A stretch of DNA of 64,000 nucleotides from Oceanisphaera marina (GTDB taxonomy: Bacteria; Pseudomonadota; Gammaproteobacteria; Enterobacterales; Aeromonadaceae). The DNA lies in contig NZ_BMKE01000009.1 of assembly GCF_014643915.1 (NCBI RefSeq), positions 1-64,000 on the forward strand. The letters are read 5' to 3'. A model generated the notes under the pieces. The model was not told where the DNA came from. It made no database searches and saw only the letters and a list, made by a program, of their open reading frames with translations. A program made the translations under genes and the position numbers. Positions 40,422 to 50,263 of this stretch are shown here, piece by piece (position 1 is the first letter of the stretch; the number at the start of each line of letters is the position of its first letter).

Positions 40422-41192
40422 TTAAAGCTGTTTTGACTTGTAGCTATTCAACAGCGTACGCCAGTCGGCTTCTTGCCAGTGAAATTCAGGGTGTAGCCCT
40501 TTCTCTTTGCGAAAAGAGCGTAACAGCCGATCCATGTTTTCCCGGGTCCAGGTACTGGGCTGGCGAAAGTGGCATTTATCGAAGTCGATCAGCCAGACCT
40601 TACCGTCATCATCAAGCAATATATTGTGGCTATTCAAATCGGCGTGATACAGACCGGCTTCATGGAATTGGCGAATGGTTTTACCCACGGTTTGCCATTC
40701 GCTCTTGCTCAGCGCTCTTTCTTTTAAAATAGCCACCAGATCACGAGAGTTATTGATGCGGCTCAAGATGATATCGGCACGATAAACGAGGTTGGAGCGC
40801 ACCATACGCGCCGCACAAGGCCGGGGAACGGGCAAGCCACGACGATACAGCTTGGCCAGCACGGTAAATTCGGCCATGGCGCGGCTTTTAGACTCGGCAA
40901 CGTGCAAGAAGGTATCTTCCATTACCCGGCCAATCATGCCGCCACGGTAGTAATGACGAAGTACCTTGTGCCCCACGGCATCTTCGACAAACCAGGTGGT
41001 ATTGCGCCCAACGGCCTTGCCCCTGATAGCATTCTGTTCACGCCAGTAATCAATCTCAAAAAAATCACGATTAAATGCGCCAAAACACTCCGGGTCGTAC
41101 CAGATAATTTCAGAACCGTGCTCTATTCGTTCCACTGCCGTCTCCGCCCAAGCCGAAAAGACAGATTTTACATGGCACGTCAGCCTTTGCAT
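40422..41192 (-). CDS. kdkA: 3-deoxy-D-manno-octulosonic acid kinase
   Basis: KdkA phosphorylates position 4 of Kdo in lipid A precursors that carry a single Kdo. The 256-residue protein has a protein-kinase-like fold with the catalytic loop YHADLNSHNILLD and the metal-binding LIDFDKC segment near residues 203-209. Other family features are GRNTTWFV and LRHYYRGG. It is transcribed divergently from the OpsX-like heptosyltransferase with only 30 bp between the starts, and convergently to waaA. Confidence 0.93.
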   Translation of the reverse strand: MQRLTCHVKSVFSAWAETAVERIEHGSEIIWYDPECFGAFNRDFFEIDYWREQNAIRGKAVGRNTTWFVEDAVGHKVLRHYYRGGMIGRVMEDTFLHVAESKSRAMAEFTVLAKLYRRGLPVPRPCAARMVRSNLVYRADIILSRINNSRDLVAILKERALSKSEWQTVGKTIRQFHEAGLYHADLNSHNILLDDDGKVWLIDFDKCHFRQPSTWTRENMDRLLRSFRKEKGLHPEFHWQEADWRTLLNSYKSKQL

Positions 41193-41222
41193 AATGCTGG
41201 GATCAGATCCTGGAGATTTAAT

Positions 41223-42284
41223 ATGGCATTGCTAAGCTCGGCTCCCGCCAGCCTTTGTTTATTACGCTTGTCCGCCATTGGCGATTGCTGTCATGCCATT
41301 GCTTTGGTGCAGGCAATACAGCGCCAGTGGCCTGACACTCGCATTACCTGGATAACCGGTAAAATTGAGGCCAAATTGCTGCAGTTAGTGCCAGGTGTCG
41401 AAATCATCGTATTCGATAAAGCCGCCGGTATGGGCGCCTACCTCGATCTCTGGAAGCAACTGCGCGGCCGCAAGTTTGATGTGCTGCTGCACATGCAGGC
41501 CGCGCTGCGGGCCAGTATTGCCAGTCTGGGCATTCGCGCCACACATAAGTTAGGATTTGATCGCCAGCGCGCCAAAGATGGCCAGTGGCTGTTTACCAAT
41601 CACCAGGTGACCGCCACCGGCGAACATGTGGTGGATGGATTTATGGCTTTTGGTCAGGCGCTGGGGTTGACCGATGTTAAGCCCCGTTGGTCGCTGACTG
41701 CTCCCGAGGAGGCACAGAGATGGGCGCAAACCTATGCCCAGCAGCAACCGCTGCTACTGATATGCCCCGCCGCAAGCAAGGCGTATAAAAACTGGACCGC
41801 CGAAGGCTACGCCGCTCTGGCCGATCATGCGCATCATTTGGGTATAAAAGTGATATTAATTGGCAGCCCGGCACGACAAGAACGGGAATTAGCCGCCAGC
41901 ATCGAGCAATTAACGCATAATATCGCTCATAACCTGGTGGGTAACACCAGTCTGCCGCAACTGCTGGCCTTAATTGAGGTCGCTCGCCTGGTGGTAGCGC
42001 CGGATACCGGACCTACTCATATGGCGACCTTAATGGGTACCCCCGTACTCGGCTTGTACGCCCATCACAACCCCAAGCGCACTGGGCCCTATTATTGTCG
42101 CGACTATGTGGTCAGCGCATACGACGAGGCCTTGCTGGCAGAAAACGGCAAAACCGCCGAGCAGCTCCCCTGGCGTACTAGGGTAAAAGACGCCAACGCC
42201 ATGCAACGCATCGGTATCGACCAGGTAACAGCGCAATTTGACCGTATAATCCATGATTTTAACTTGCTGCAGGAGCCTTCTTGA
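41223..42284 (+). CDS. opsX: OpsX-like heptosyltransferase I (GT9 family)
   Basis: The 353-residue GT9 protein probably adds the first heptose to phosphorylated Kdo. It begins [20 protein letters not shown] and carries the donor-binding motif [16 protein letters not shown] and [14 protein letters not shown], features I associate with Haemophilus OpsX rather than E. coli WaaC. The ATG at 41223 has a GGAG site 8 nt upstream; the frame is open a further 107 codons, but that stretch is antisense to kdkA. Pairing with kdkA supports the OpsX role, since OpsX uses Kdo-phosphate. The exact name is inference. Confidence 0.82.
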   Translation: MALLSSAPASLCLLRLSAIGDCCHAIALVQAIQRQWPDTRITWITGKIEAKLLQLVPGVEIIVFDKAAGMGAYLDLWKQLRGRKFDVLLHMQAALRASIASLGIRATHKLGFDRQRAKDGQWLFTNHQVTATGEHVVDGFMAFGQALGLTDVKPRWSLTAPEEAQRWAQTYAQQQPLLLICPAASKAYKNWTAEGYAALADHAHHLGIKVILIGSPARQERELAASIEQLTHNIAHNLVGNTSLPQLLALIEVARLVVAPDTGPTHMATLMGTPVLGLYAHHNPKRTGPYYCRDYVVSAYDEALLAENGKTAEQLPWRTRVKDANAMQRIGIDQVTAQFDRIIHDFNLLQEPS

Positions 42285-43063
42285 TGAGTACTCGCCCTAC
42301 CCTGGCCGCCGTATTGATTGTTAAAAATGAAGCAGAAAATCTAGCCGATTGCCTGGCCACTCTGGATTGGGTGGATGAAGTAGTAGTGCTGGATTCAGGC
42401 AGCACAGATGACACCCAGGTGGTGGCAGAAGCCGCCGGCGCACGCTTTTTTGTGAATGACAGCTGGCCCGGCTTTGGTAAGCAACGACAAATTGCCCAGG
42501 CCCATGTGCAGTCGGATTGGGTACTCTGGGTCGATGCCGACGAACGCGTTACCCCAGATCTTAAAACCAGCATAGAAGCCATTCTGGCCAAGCCAACCGT
42601 CAATACAGTTTACTCGGTAGCGCGGCTATCCTGGGTCTTTGGCCGCTTTATACGCCATTGTGGCTGGTATCCGGATCGGGTGTTACGCCTCTACCCCAAG
42701 GCACTGACCGGCTATAACGATGCCTTGGTACATGAAAAAGTCGAGATCAGGAAAGGGATGAAAGTAAAGAAGCTCAAAGGCGACTTGCTGCACTATACCT
42801 ATCGTGATTTAGAGCATTATCTGGTGAAGTCTGCCGGCTATGCCGCCGCCTGGGCCGAACAACGCCAGCAAAGAGGTAAACAAGGCTCTCTGGGCCGGGG
42901 CCTGTTGCACGGCGTGGGCTGTTTTATGAAGATGTATATTCTTAAAGCCGGTTTTCTGGATGGCAGGCAAGGACTGCTATTGAGCCTGCTCTCGGCTCAT
43001 TCCACCTTCGCTAAATATGCAGATTTATGGATCAAGACAAAAACCCGCGGGCCCAGGGAGTAA
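42284..43063 (+). CDS. waaE: GT2-family core glycosyltransferase, WaaE/KdtX type
   Basis: The 259-residue product is a GT-A enzyme of family GT2. It has [10 protein letters not shown] for nucleotide binding and the metal-binding DxD in WVDADERV; similarity is closest to WaaE, which adds a beta-1,4-glucose to heptose I of the core. Its ATG overlaps the stop of the OpsX-like gene by one base (TGATG), with AGGAG upstream. The last 32 bp overlap the convergent GT9 gene. Confidence 0.85.
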   Translation: MSTRPTLAAVLIVKNEAENLADCLATLDWVDEVVVLDSGSTDDTQVVAEAAGARFFVNDSWPGFGKQRQIAQAHVQSDWVLWVDADERVTPDLKTSIEAILAKPTVNTVYSVARLSWVFGRFIRHCGWYPDRVLRLYPKALTGYNDALVHEKVEIRKGMKVKKLKGDLLHYTYRDLEHYLVKSAGYAAAWAEQRQQRGKQGSLGRGLLHGVGCFMKMYILKAGFLDGRQGLLLSLLSAHSTFAKYADLWIKTKTRGPRE

Positions 43064-44051
43064 CGGCAGCGGCCACCTCGGCGATATCCACCTGGCTCAT
43101 ATCTTCTACTTCGACATTCGCTGGGGGATGAAACGCCAGGTGGCGTCCTTCACTGTTTAATGGCCGCCAGCGTAATGGAGTGGCAGAGCGGCGCAGTGGG
43201 AAAAAGCCCACGGTCGGCACATCCAATGCCGCCGCTATGTGCAATGGCCCCGTGCTGCCGGCCACAAACAGGCTGCCACAGGCCAGCAGCCGGCAGAAAT
43301 CGGGCAACGCCAGATCATGTGCCAGTGCCACGCGCTGCCCGACCTGGTCCACCACCTGTTGCGCCAACGCCTGTTCACCTGGGCCGGCGGTCAAAATCGG
43401 CTGTAACCCGGGGTAAGTCTCCCACAAGCGCGCCAGCAAGTCGGCATATTGCTCCACAGACAGGTTATTGGCCGAGCCGCCACTGCCGGCGTGTATCAAC
43501 AACCAGGGCTTGCTGGCATCCACATCCAGCTGCCGTGCCAGCTCGCTCTTGAACCGGGCGAGCTCAGCCTCATTAAAGGTGAGATATGGGGGCTTTGGCT
43601 CTATTATCGTTATTCCGTTGTGCTGTAAAAAAGCCCGCACCAGATCCAGATTGTATTCATATTCCGGCTTGGTCGACTGGGAACGACGCTGAGTGACTCT
43701 GTGGTTATACAGCAGCTGGGCCAGCTTGGTCGCCGGTGCCCAGCGCTGCACTATACGCGCCTGCCACATCAGCTTGGCGTTGCGAAAATTGGAGAACAGG
43801 CAGATAACGGCATCGAAGTCACCGCATTTAAGCTGTTCGAGCAAGTTTTGCTGAGCCGCCGAATTGGCTGATTTGCCGGGATCTATCATCACCTGATCAA
43901 TACTGGGGCAAAGCTCGGCCAATGCCTGGGTATACCCGGGCACCAGAGCGGTAACATGGCAGTCGGTAGAGGCTTTAAGCATGGCAAATGCCGGCCACGC
44001 CAGCATAAAATCACCAATTTTATCGTTACGCACTACCAAGATTCGTTTCAT
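43032..44051 (-). CDS. GT9-family heptosyltransferase-like protein
   Basis: This 339-residue GT9 protein starts [20 protein letters not shown] and has the family donor loop [20 protein letters not shown]. Three GT9 genes are thus in this block; the first two fit heptosyltransferases II and I, so this one may add a third heptose or another sugar. An ATG at 44051 is preferred to an adjacent upstream GTG. It is convergent with the WaaE-like gene with a 32-bp overlap of coding sequence and divergent from coaD. Confidence 0.85.
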   Translation of the reverse strand: MKRILVVRNDKIGDFMLAWPAFAMLKASTDCHVTALVPGYTQALAELCPSIDQVMIDPGKSANSAAQQNLLEQLKCGDFDAVICLFSNFRNAKLMWQARIVQRWAPATKLAQLLYNHRVTQRRSQSTKPEYEYNLDLVRAFLQHNGITIIEPKPPYLTFNEAELARFKSELARQLDVDASKPWLLIHAGSGGSANNLSVEQYADLLARLWETYPGLQPILTAGPGEQALAQQVVDQVGQRVALAHDLALPDFCRLLACGSLFVAGSTGPLHIAAALDVPTVGFFPLRRSATPLRWRPLNSEGRHLAFHPPANVEVEDMSQVDIAEVAAAVTPWARGFLS

Positions 44052-44123
44052 CACTTCGCTCTCCCACTGGCCGTTATGCGGTACTATTCTACCCTAATCT
44101 TTCTCTCTGTCGTTTGTTAATAA

Positions 44124-44621
<498 letters not shown>

Positions 44622-44624
44622 CAT

Positions 44625-44708
44625 AGAGGCGGACAAGTGCGAAATAGCCCTGGTTTGAGTCTATGATCTTGTCTCGCTCTCTTTGCCCCTTACCCATAAC
44701 TCTTCACC
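44625..44708. repeat. Dispersed intergenic repeat, copy 3
   Basis: The inverted arm at 44672-44708 reads GGTGAAGAGTTATGGGTAAG then GGGCAAAGAGAG on the minus strand. A decayed forward arm (GAGGCGGACAAGTGCGAA) lies at 44625-44642. It fills the gap between the convergent coaD and mutM. As in copy 1, its CGG-TGA-AGAG end forms the stop codon of mutM. Confidence 0.7.
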
Positions 44709-45522
44709 GTTTCGGCTGACACAGCGGACAGAAGACGGTGCTGCGCCCACCCATGCGCACTTCTTGCAGCATGGCGCCGCAAGCAGAGCAAGGCTGGTCG
44801 ACTCGGCCATATACCTGCAGCTCTTGCACGAAGTAGCCGGGCTTGCCGTCGCTGCCGGTAAAGTCTTTCAGGGTGGTGCCGCCCTGAGTAATTGCCCGTG
44901 CCAGCACCTTTTTAATTTCGCCCGCCAATGCCAGATACTGGGCAGGCCCTACCTCATTGGCGGCGCGCTGGGGGTGAATACCGGCGCTGAACAAGGACTC
45001 GTTGGCGTAGATATTCCCCACCCCCACCACTACATGGTTATCCATAATAAACTGCTTGACCGCAATTTTACGCTTGCGACTGCGCTGATACAGATAATCA
45101 CCATCAAAGTCGTCGGTCAGCGGCTCAGGCCCCAACTTGGCCAGCAAGGGGTGCTGTTCTACCGGTTCTCTGGTCCATAACAGGCAACCAAAACGACGGG
45201 GGTCATTCAGGCGCAGCAGCTTGCCGTTACCCAGCTCTATATCGACGTGGTCGTGCTTGCCGACCGGGCTGCCGTGCGGCAATACTTTTAAATTGCCCGA
45301 CATGCCCAAATGCAAAATGGCGGTACCCCAGTCGGTTTCCAGCAGCAGATACTTGGCACGACGACGGACTCCGGTAATGGTCAGCCCGACCATGTCCTGA
45401 ATTTCACCCGGAATCGGCCAACGCAAGCTGGCATTACGCACCACCACTCGCATCACTGTTTCGCCCAACATGAAGGGAGTGATCCCCTGACGACTGACTT
45501 CTACTTCTGGTAACTCAGGCAT
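44704..45522 (-). CDS. mutM: Formamidopyrimidine-DNA glycosylase
   Basis: MutM removes 8-oxoguanine and ring-opened purines from DNA and nicks the abasic site. The 272-residue product starts MPELPEVE, giving the catalytic N-terminal Pro after Met removal and Glu next to it. The helix-two-turn-helix [15 protein letters not shown] follows in the middle. A C-terminal zinc finger uses CSAC and CPLC pairs (about residues 246-269). It is separated from rpmG by a terminator. Confidence 0.97.
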   Translation of the reverse strand: MPELPEVEVSRQGITPFMLGETVMRVVVRNASLRWPIPGEIQDMVGLTITGVRRRAKYLLLETDWGTAILHLGMSGNLKVLPHGSPVGKHDHVDIELGNGKLLRLNDPRRFGCLLWTREPVEQHPLLAKLGPEPLTDDFDGDYLYQRSRKRKIAVKQFIMDNHVVVGVGNIYANESLFSAGIHPQRAANEVGPAQYLALAGEIKKVLARAITQGGTTLKDFTGSDGKPGYFVQELQVYGRVDQPCSACGAMLQEVRMGGRSTVFCPLCQPKR

Positions 45523-45574
45523 TCACACTCTCCTATCGGCTCAATGGCAGTATATCCAAGATTGCGGGCATAAA

Positions 45575-45598
45575 AAAACCCGGCCGGAGCCGGGTTTT
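45575..45598. terminator. Terminator of the rpmB-rpmG operon
   Basis: AAAACCCGGC (45575-45584), a CGGA loop and GCCGGGTTTT (45589-45598) form a GC-rich hairpin with a T-run on either strand. It lies just beyond the rpmG stop and before mutM. Confidence 0.93.
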
Positions 45599-45613
45599 CA
45601 AGAACACAAAATC

Positions 45614-45781
45614 TTATTTGATTTTGCCTTCCTTGTAGATCACATGCTGACGTACAACGGGATCAAACTTCTTGATTTCCATTTTTTCAGGCATGTTGCG
45701 CTTGTTCTTGGTCGTGGTGTAGAAGTGACCAGTACCAGCGCTTGAGTTCAGGCGGATCTTCTCGCGAATACCTTTAGCCAT
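45614..45781 (-). CDS. rpmG: 50S ribosomal protein L33
   Basis: The 55-residue product matches E. coli L33 along its whole length: [18 protein letters not shown] at the start, [11 protein letters not shown], and the end [14 protein letters not shown]. It is the cysteine-free form that does not bind zinc, whereas the L31 in this window keeps its cysteines. It begins 11 bp after rpmB and ends at a strong terminator. Confidence 0.97.
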   Translation of the reverse strand: MAKGIREKIRLNSSAGTGHFYTTTKNKRNMPEKMEIKKFDPVVRQHVIYKEGKIK

Positions 45782-45792
45782 TGGTTAACTCC

Positions 45793-46029
45793 TTAAACCT
45801 TTTCGCCACGGGCACGCATGTCAGCTAAGACAACGTCGATACCCTTTTTGTCGATAATACGCATACCTTTAGTGGTAACGCGCAGTTTTACAAAACGCTT
45901 CTCGTTTTCAACCCAAAAACGGTGAGTTTGCAGGTTAGGCAGGAAGCGACGCTTGGTAGCGTTTTTGGCGTGTGAGCGGTTGTTACCAACAGCTGGCCGC
46001 TTACCAGTTACTTGGCATACTTTAGACAT
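45793..46029 (-). CDS. rpmB: 50S ribosomal protein L28
   Basis: The 78-residue product starts [20 protein letters not shown] and ends [14 protein letters not shown], matching L28 in length and sequence. The ATG at 46029 is chosen because five upstream in-frame residues are not part of the family. It leads the rpmB-rpmG operon, with a sigma-70-like promoter about 80 bp upstream. Confidence 0.97.
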   Translation of the reverse strand: MSKVCQVTGKRPAVGNNRSHAKNATKRRFLPNLQTHRFWVENEKRFVKLRVTTKGMRIIDKKGIDVVLADMRARGEKV

Positions 46030-46110
46030 GTCAGTCTTCTCCAAAACTTACTTTTGCTCGAGCAATTAATCACCCCGTTGGCCGTCTATCGGGGCAAAAT
46101 AAGGCGGCAA

Positions 46111-46139
46111 TTTATACAGCATACTGAGCGCAAGATCAA
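46111..46139 (-). promoter_or_regulatory. Predicted sigma-70 promoter of rpmB-rpmG
   Basis: On the minus strand, TTGATC (46134-46139) and TATAAA (46111-46116) are separated by exactly 17 bp, in the gap between radC and rpmB and pointing to rpmB. Prediction from sequence only. Confidence 0.65.
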
Positions 46140-46161
46140 CAAAAAGCCAAAAACGCGACCA

Positions 46162-46836
46162 TTAAAGCCAGCCACGTTCGGCAAAAGAAACGGTTTCGCC
46201 ATCACCCACCACTAAATGATCCAGCACGCGTATATCTAACAACCCAAGGGCCGATTGAATGCGTTCGGTAATCATGCGGTCGGCCCGACTGGGTTCGGCG
46301 ACGCCGGATGGGTGATTATGCACCAAAATGACCGCCGCAGCACCCCGTTTTAGCACCAGTGAGACAATTTCACGCGGATACACGGCGGCAGCGTCTACTG
46401 TACCAAAAAACAGTTCGTGAAACTCCATCACGCGGTGTTGATTATCGAGCAATAACAGGGCGAATACTTCTCGGGGCTGATCCCGTAATCGCGATTGTAA
46501 AAATTGCCGGGTCAGTTCGGGACTGGTCAGGGCATGCTCGCGGATCAGTTTTTCATCCAGAAACCGGCGCATCAGCTCCAGACTGGCCTGCAATTGCACG
46601 TATTTCGCCAGCCCCAGTCCCGGGCCGGAACAAAAACTGTGCTGATCCGCTAATAACAACTGGCGCAAAGAACCAAATTGATTCAACAAAGCACGAGCCA
46701 GCGTCACCGCATCCATGCCTTTGGCGCCGGTGCGTAAAAAAATGGCCAGCAATTCGGCATCCGACAGGCTGTCCGGCCCTCGATTGAGCAATTTCTCTCT
46801 CGGTCGCTCTCCCTGAGGCCAGTCTTTAATGCTCAT
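46162..46836 (-). CDS. radC: JAMM/MPN-domain protein RadC
   Basis: RadC-family proteins have an N-terminal helix-hairpin-helix region and a C-terminal JAMM metalloprotease-like domain; the true role is unclear despite the name. The 224-residue product carries the metal motif [14 protein letters not shown] near residue 173 and the HhH segment [14 protein letters not shown]. The ATG at 46836 has GGAGG 4 nt upstream and gives the conserved start [17 protein letters not shown]; the upstream open frame is not conserved. It is divergent from coaBC, as in E. coli. Confidence 0.94.
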   Translation of the reverse strand: MSIKDWPQGERPREKLLNRGPDSLSDAELLAIFLRTGAKGMDAVTLARALLNQFGSLRQLLLADQHSFCSGPGLGLAKYVQLQASLELMRRFLDEKLIREHALTSPELTRQFLQSRLRDQPREVFALLLLDNQHRVMEFHELFFGTVDAAAVYPREIVSLVLKRGAAAVILVHNHPSGVAEPSRADRMITERIQSALGLLDIRVLDHLVVGDGETVSFAERGWL

Positions 46837-46986
46837 ATCACCTCCTTGTCGCAATAATGGTTCAGCAACAGTCTCGGCCTGTCGCTTTGTCATGATTACG
46901 ACTAAGCCTAGCCTAAAGCCAAGCCGGCGCCGCAAAGGCTGTTTTTATGATAATCTTGCCGCTCTGTCAGCAGGTGGAAAACAGTG

Positions 46987-48213
46987 ATGTATTTAACAGG
47001 AAAACGCATTTTAATAGGGATTAGCGGCGGCATAGCGGCCTATAAAAGCGCCGAGCTGGTGCGTCGCCTCAAAGAACGTCACGCCGAAGTACGGGTGGTC
47101 ATGACAGAGTCAGCCAAGGCATTTATTACGCCGCTGACCCTGCAGGCCGTCTCGGGTGAGCCGGTATCCGATGCCTTGCTCGATCCCGCAGCCGAAGCCG
47201 GTATGGGACATATCGAACTGGCCAAATGGGCCGATCTGGTACTGATAGCCCCTGCCAGCGCCAATACCCTGGCTCGACTCAGAGCCGGGCTGGCCGATGA
47301 TCTGCTGACTACGCTCTGCCTGGCCACACCGGCAACCCTGGCCGTGGCGCCGGCCATGAACCAACAGATGTACCGCCACCCCGCCACGCAAGAGAACCTG
47401 AGCGTGCTGGCCCAACGACAAACACGAATATGGGGCCCCGCACAGGGCGCCCAGGCCTGTGGCGATGTGGGTCCGGGTCGCATGTTGGAGCCCATGGAGC
47501 TGGTGGCGCTTATCGAGCAGCATTTTGCTCTCGAATTCCCGCCACAGACGCAGCCATTGGCCGGCATAAAACTGATGCTCACCGCCGGCCCCACGCGGGA
47601 AGCGCTGGACCCGGTGCGTTTTATTTCCAACCATAGCTCGGGCAAAATGGGTTTCGCACTGGCTCACGCTGCCGCACGGCTGGGCGCCGAGGTCACGCTG
47701 GTCAGTGGCCCGGTTGCATTAGCCACGCCGACGGGGGTAACCCGTATTGATGTGGAAAGTGCCGCCCAGATGCATGCCGCCGTGATGCAGGATATCGCCC
47801 GGCAGCACATTTTTATCGCCTGTGCCGCCGTGGCAGACTATGCCCCCAAAACGGTGGCCGAGCATAAAATTAAAAAAACGCAGTCCGACGCCATGGTCAT
47901 AGAACTGACCAAAAATCCCGATATTGTGGCCGACGTTGCGGCACGGGAAAACAAGCCATTTACGGTCGGCTTTGCGGCCGAGACCCGGGATCTGGAACAA
48001 TACGCCCGTGACAAGCTCAACCGCAAAAAACTGGATATGATAGCGGCCAACAACGTGGCCGCGGCCGGGCAGGGCTTTAACAGCGACAGTAATGCGCTGA
48101 CCGTGCTCTGGCCAACAGGGAAAACCGAATTACCACTGGCCGGCAAATCCGAGCTGGCTATCCTTCTTCTCACCTTGATTGCAGAAAAATATCATGACAC
48201 CCATAGAGCTTAA
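46987..48213 (+). CDS. coaBC: Bifunctional phosphopantothenoylcysteine decarboxylase/synthetase
   Basis: CoaBC joins cysteine to 4'-phosphopantothenate (CoaB, C-terminal) and decarboxylates the product (CoaC, N-terminal flavoprotein), two steps of CoA synthesis. The 408 residues show [17 protein letters not shown], the PAMNQQMY substrate motif and [10 protein letters not shown] with the catalytic cysteine, then CoaB with [20 protein letters not shown] and the FAAET loop. ATG at 46987 aligns with E. coli; a GTG one codon before is also possible. The end overlaps dut by 20 bp. Confidence 0.96.
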   Translation: MYLTGKRILIGISGGIAAYKSAELVRRLKERHAEVRVVMTESAKAFITPLTLQAVSGEPVSDALLDPAAEAGMGHIELAKWADLVLIAPASANTLARLRAGLADDLLTTLCLATPATLAVAPAMNQQMYRHPATQENLSVLAQRQTRIWGPAQGAQACGDVGPGRMLEPMELVALIEQHFALEFPPQTQPLAGIKLMLTAGPTREALDPVRFISNHSSGKMGFALAHAAARLGAEVTLVSGPVALATPTGVTRIDVESAAQMHAAVMQDIARQHIFIACAAVADYAPKTVAEHKIKKTQSDAMVIELTKNPDIVADVAARENKPFTVGFAAETRDLEQYARDKLNRKKLDMIAANNVAAAGQGFNSDSNALTVLWPTGKTELPLAGKSELAILLLTLIAEKYHDTHRA

Positions 48214-48649
48214 AATTCTTGACCCTCGTGTAGGCACCGACTTCCCGTTACCGGCCTACGCCACCCCAGGTTCGGCCGGTTTGGACTTGCGCGCCTGCCT
48301 AGACGCACCCCTGACCCTGGAACCCGGCGACACCCAGCTGTTGCCTACCGGCATGGCGATTCATATTGCCGATCCCGGCCTGTGCGCCACCATACTGCCA
48401 CGCTCGGGCCTGGGCCATAAGCACGGCATCGTACTGGGCAATCTGGTGGGTCTGATTGACTCTGACTACCAGGGCCAGTTAATGGTATCCTGCTGGAACC
48501 GTGGGTCGGCGCCTTTCACCATAGAGCCGGGTGAGCGCATTGCACAACTGGTTATTCTGCCCGTGGTGCAGGCCCAATTTACGCTCGTGAACGAGTTTGA
48601 CCAAAGCGAACGGGGAGAAGGCGGTTTCGGCTCTTCCGGTCGCCAATAA
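48194..48649 (+). CDS. dut: Deoxyuridine 5'-triphosphate nucleotidohydrolase
   Basis: Dut hydrolyses dUTP to dUMP, keeping uracil out of DNA and supplying thymidylate synthesis. The 151-residue product matches E. coli in length. The trimeric dUTPase motifs are in order: [32 protein letters not shown], and the C-terminal arginine-glycine motif [11 protein letters not shown]. The ATG at 48194 lies inside the end of coaBC, indicating co-transcription. Confidence 0.97.
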   Translation: MTPIELKILDPRVGTDFPLPAYATPGSAGLDLRACLDAPLTLEPGDTQLLPTGMAIHIADPGLCATILPRSGLGHKHGIVLGNLVGLIDSDYQGQLMVSCWNRGSAPFTIEPGERIAQLVILPVVQAQFTLVNEFDQSERGEGGFGSSGRQ

Positions 48650-48666
48650 CCGAGTGACGCGTATCC

Positions 48667-49275
48667 ATGGCCAACATCCAAGTCAAAAAAAATCGTCGTG
48701 AACAAATCCTGCAAGCACTCGCCCATATGCTGGAAACCAGCCCGGGGCAGCGCATTACCACCGCCAAACTGGCGGCCGAGGTTGGCGTATCCGAAGCGGC
48801 GTTATATCGTCACTTTCCCAGCAAGGCGCGCATGTTTGAGGGATTAATCGACTTTATTGAAGAGACACTGTTCTCTCGAATCAATCTGATCCTGCAGGAT
48901 GAAAAAGACTGTGCCTTACGGCTGCGCTACATCATGCAGCTGATACTGGGCTTTTGTGAACGTAATCCCGGCATCACTCGGCTGCTGAATGGTGATGCCC
49001 TACAGGGTGAACACGAGCGGCTGCTGGCACGTATTAATCAATTGTTTGAACGATTGGATGTCCAGCTCAAGCAAGTGATGCGCGAGCGGCGATTATACGA
49101 AGGCGAAGGCTTTGCTACCGACGAAAAAGTGCTGGCCAATCTGCTGCTGGCCTACCTGGAAGGCCGTATCAACCAGTATGTACGCAGCCAGTTTCGCCTT
49201 AAGCCCACACTGAATTTTGACAGCCACTGGCAGCTACTGCTGCCACAATTATCCACACTGACCACCCAGTCTTAA
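48667..49275 (+). CDS. slmA: Nucleoid occlusion factor SlmA
   Basis: SlmA is a TetR-fold DNA-binding protein that blocks FtsZ ring assembly over the nucleoid. The 202-residue product has the helix-turn-helix region [20 protein letters not shown] (residues 30-49) and the long C-terminal helix [18 protein letters not shown] seen in E. coli SlmA. It follows dut by 17 bp, the same order as in E. coli. Confidence 0.96.
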   Translation: MANIQVKKNRREQILQALAHMLETSPGQRITTAKLAAEVGVSEAALYRHFPSKARMFEGLIDFIEETLFSRINLILQDEKDCALRLRYIMQLILGFCERNPGITRLLNGDALQGEHERLLARINQLFERLDVQLKQVMRERRLYEGEGFATDEKVLANLLLAYLEGRINQYVRSQFRLKPTLNFDSHWQLLLPQLSTLTTQS

Positions 49276-49309
49276 TGGTCGGGCACTCTATATAACAAGA
49301 GGTAAACCG

Positions 49310-50164
49310 ATGGAAACTGACATTCTCAGCCCAGATATCGTCAATCAGGCTCAAAGCTGGATCAGTAATAATCAGGAGCTGATTATTCACTATGCGGTAA
49401 ACATTACCGCGGCAATTCTGACTCTGGTGATCGGCTTTATCGCGGTGGGCATACTCACCGGCGGTGTGAACTCGGTCATGAAAAAGCGCAATGTGGATAA
49501 CACCATTTCTGATTTCGTGACCAGCCTCATCAAGTACGGTCTGCTGGCCTTCGTGATTATCGCCGCTCTGGGCCGAGTCGGGGTACAAACCGCCTCTTTT
49601 ATCGCCATTATCGGTGCTGCGGGTCTGGCCGTGGGCCTGGCGTTGCAAGGCTCACTGTCCAACTTTGCCGCCGGGGTATTATTGATCGGCTTTCGTTTCT
49701 TCAAAGCCGGTGACTATGTGGAAGCCGGCGGCACCGCCGGTACCGTACATTCGGTACAGATTTTCACCACCATATTGATGACCCCCGACAATCGCATGAT
49801 AGTGGTACCCAACGCCAAGATCCTGAACGACAACATCATCAACTATTCCAAAGAGAAAACCCGTCGACTCGACCTGGTCATTGGTGTGTCTTACAGCGCC
49901 GATTTGAAGCTGACCAAAGAAGTGCTGACCCGCATCATCAACGAAGACCCTCGGGTACTCAAAGAGCCAGAGTGTCGTATTGCGGTCAGTAACCTGGGCG
50001 CGTCTTCGGTCGATTTTATCGTTCGCCCCTGGGTTGAGGCCGGTGATTACTGGGCACTCAAGTTCGACTTGTTGGAGAAAATAAAGAACGAGCTGGACGC
50101 CAACAACATCGGCATCCCATTCCCGCAGATGGATATACATGTAATCAATGACAAGGTGGCATAA
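49310..50164 (+). CDS. mscS: Small-conductance mechanosensitive channel MscS
   Basis: MscS is a heptameric tension-gated channel that relieves osmotic downshock. The 284-residue product is the size of E. coli MscS (286). It has three membrane helices (about 25-50, 65-85, 93-125); the pore helix shows the glycine-alanine pattern GAAGLAVGLALQGSLSNFAA. The cytoplasmic vestibule begins at about residue 130 with AGDYVEAGGTAGTV. A strong terminator follows the gene. Confidence 0.94.
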   Translation: METDILSPDIVNQAQSWISNNQELIIHYAVNITAAILTLVIGFIAVGILTGGVNSVMKKRNVDNTISDFVTSLIKYGLLAFVIIAALGRVGVQTASFIAIIGAAGLAVGLALQGSLSNFAAGVLLIGFRFFKAGDYVEAGGTAGTVHSVQIFTTILMTPDNRMIVVPNAKILNDNIINYSKEKTRRLDLVIGVSYSADLKLTKEVLTRIINEDPRVLKEPECRIAVSNLGASSVDFIVRPWVEAGDYWALKFDLLEKIKNELDANNIGIPFPQMDIHVINDKVA

Positions 50165-50186
50165 GCCTTAGCTCACCACATCAAGT

Positions 50187-50214
50187 AAAAAAGCCGCGAG
50201 TTTGCGGCTTTTTT
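50187..50214 (+). terminator. Terminator downstream of mscS
   Basis: AAAAAAGCCGC (50187-50197), loop GAGTTT, and GCGGCTTTTTT (50204-50214) followed by further T form a classic intrinsic terminator. Confidence 0.93.
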
Positions 50215-50263
50215 TATGAAATATTTATTATAATGACCGCTTGATTTTCAGCCTGAGTGACCT

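Noticed and set aside
40902-41222. N-terminal extension of the OpsX-like gene
   Set aside because: These 107 codons run antisense through kdkA and have no similarity to the GT9 family; the ATG at 41223 has a good ribosome site.
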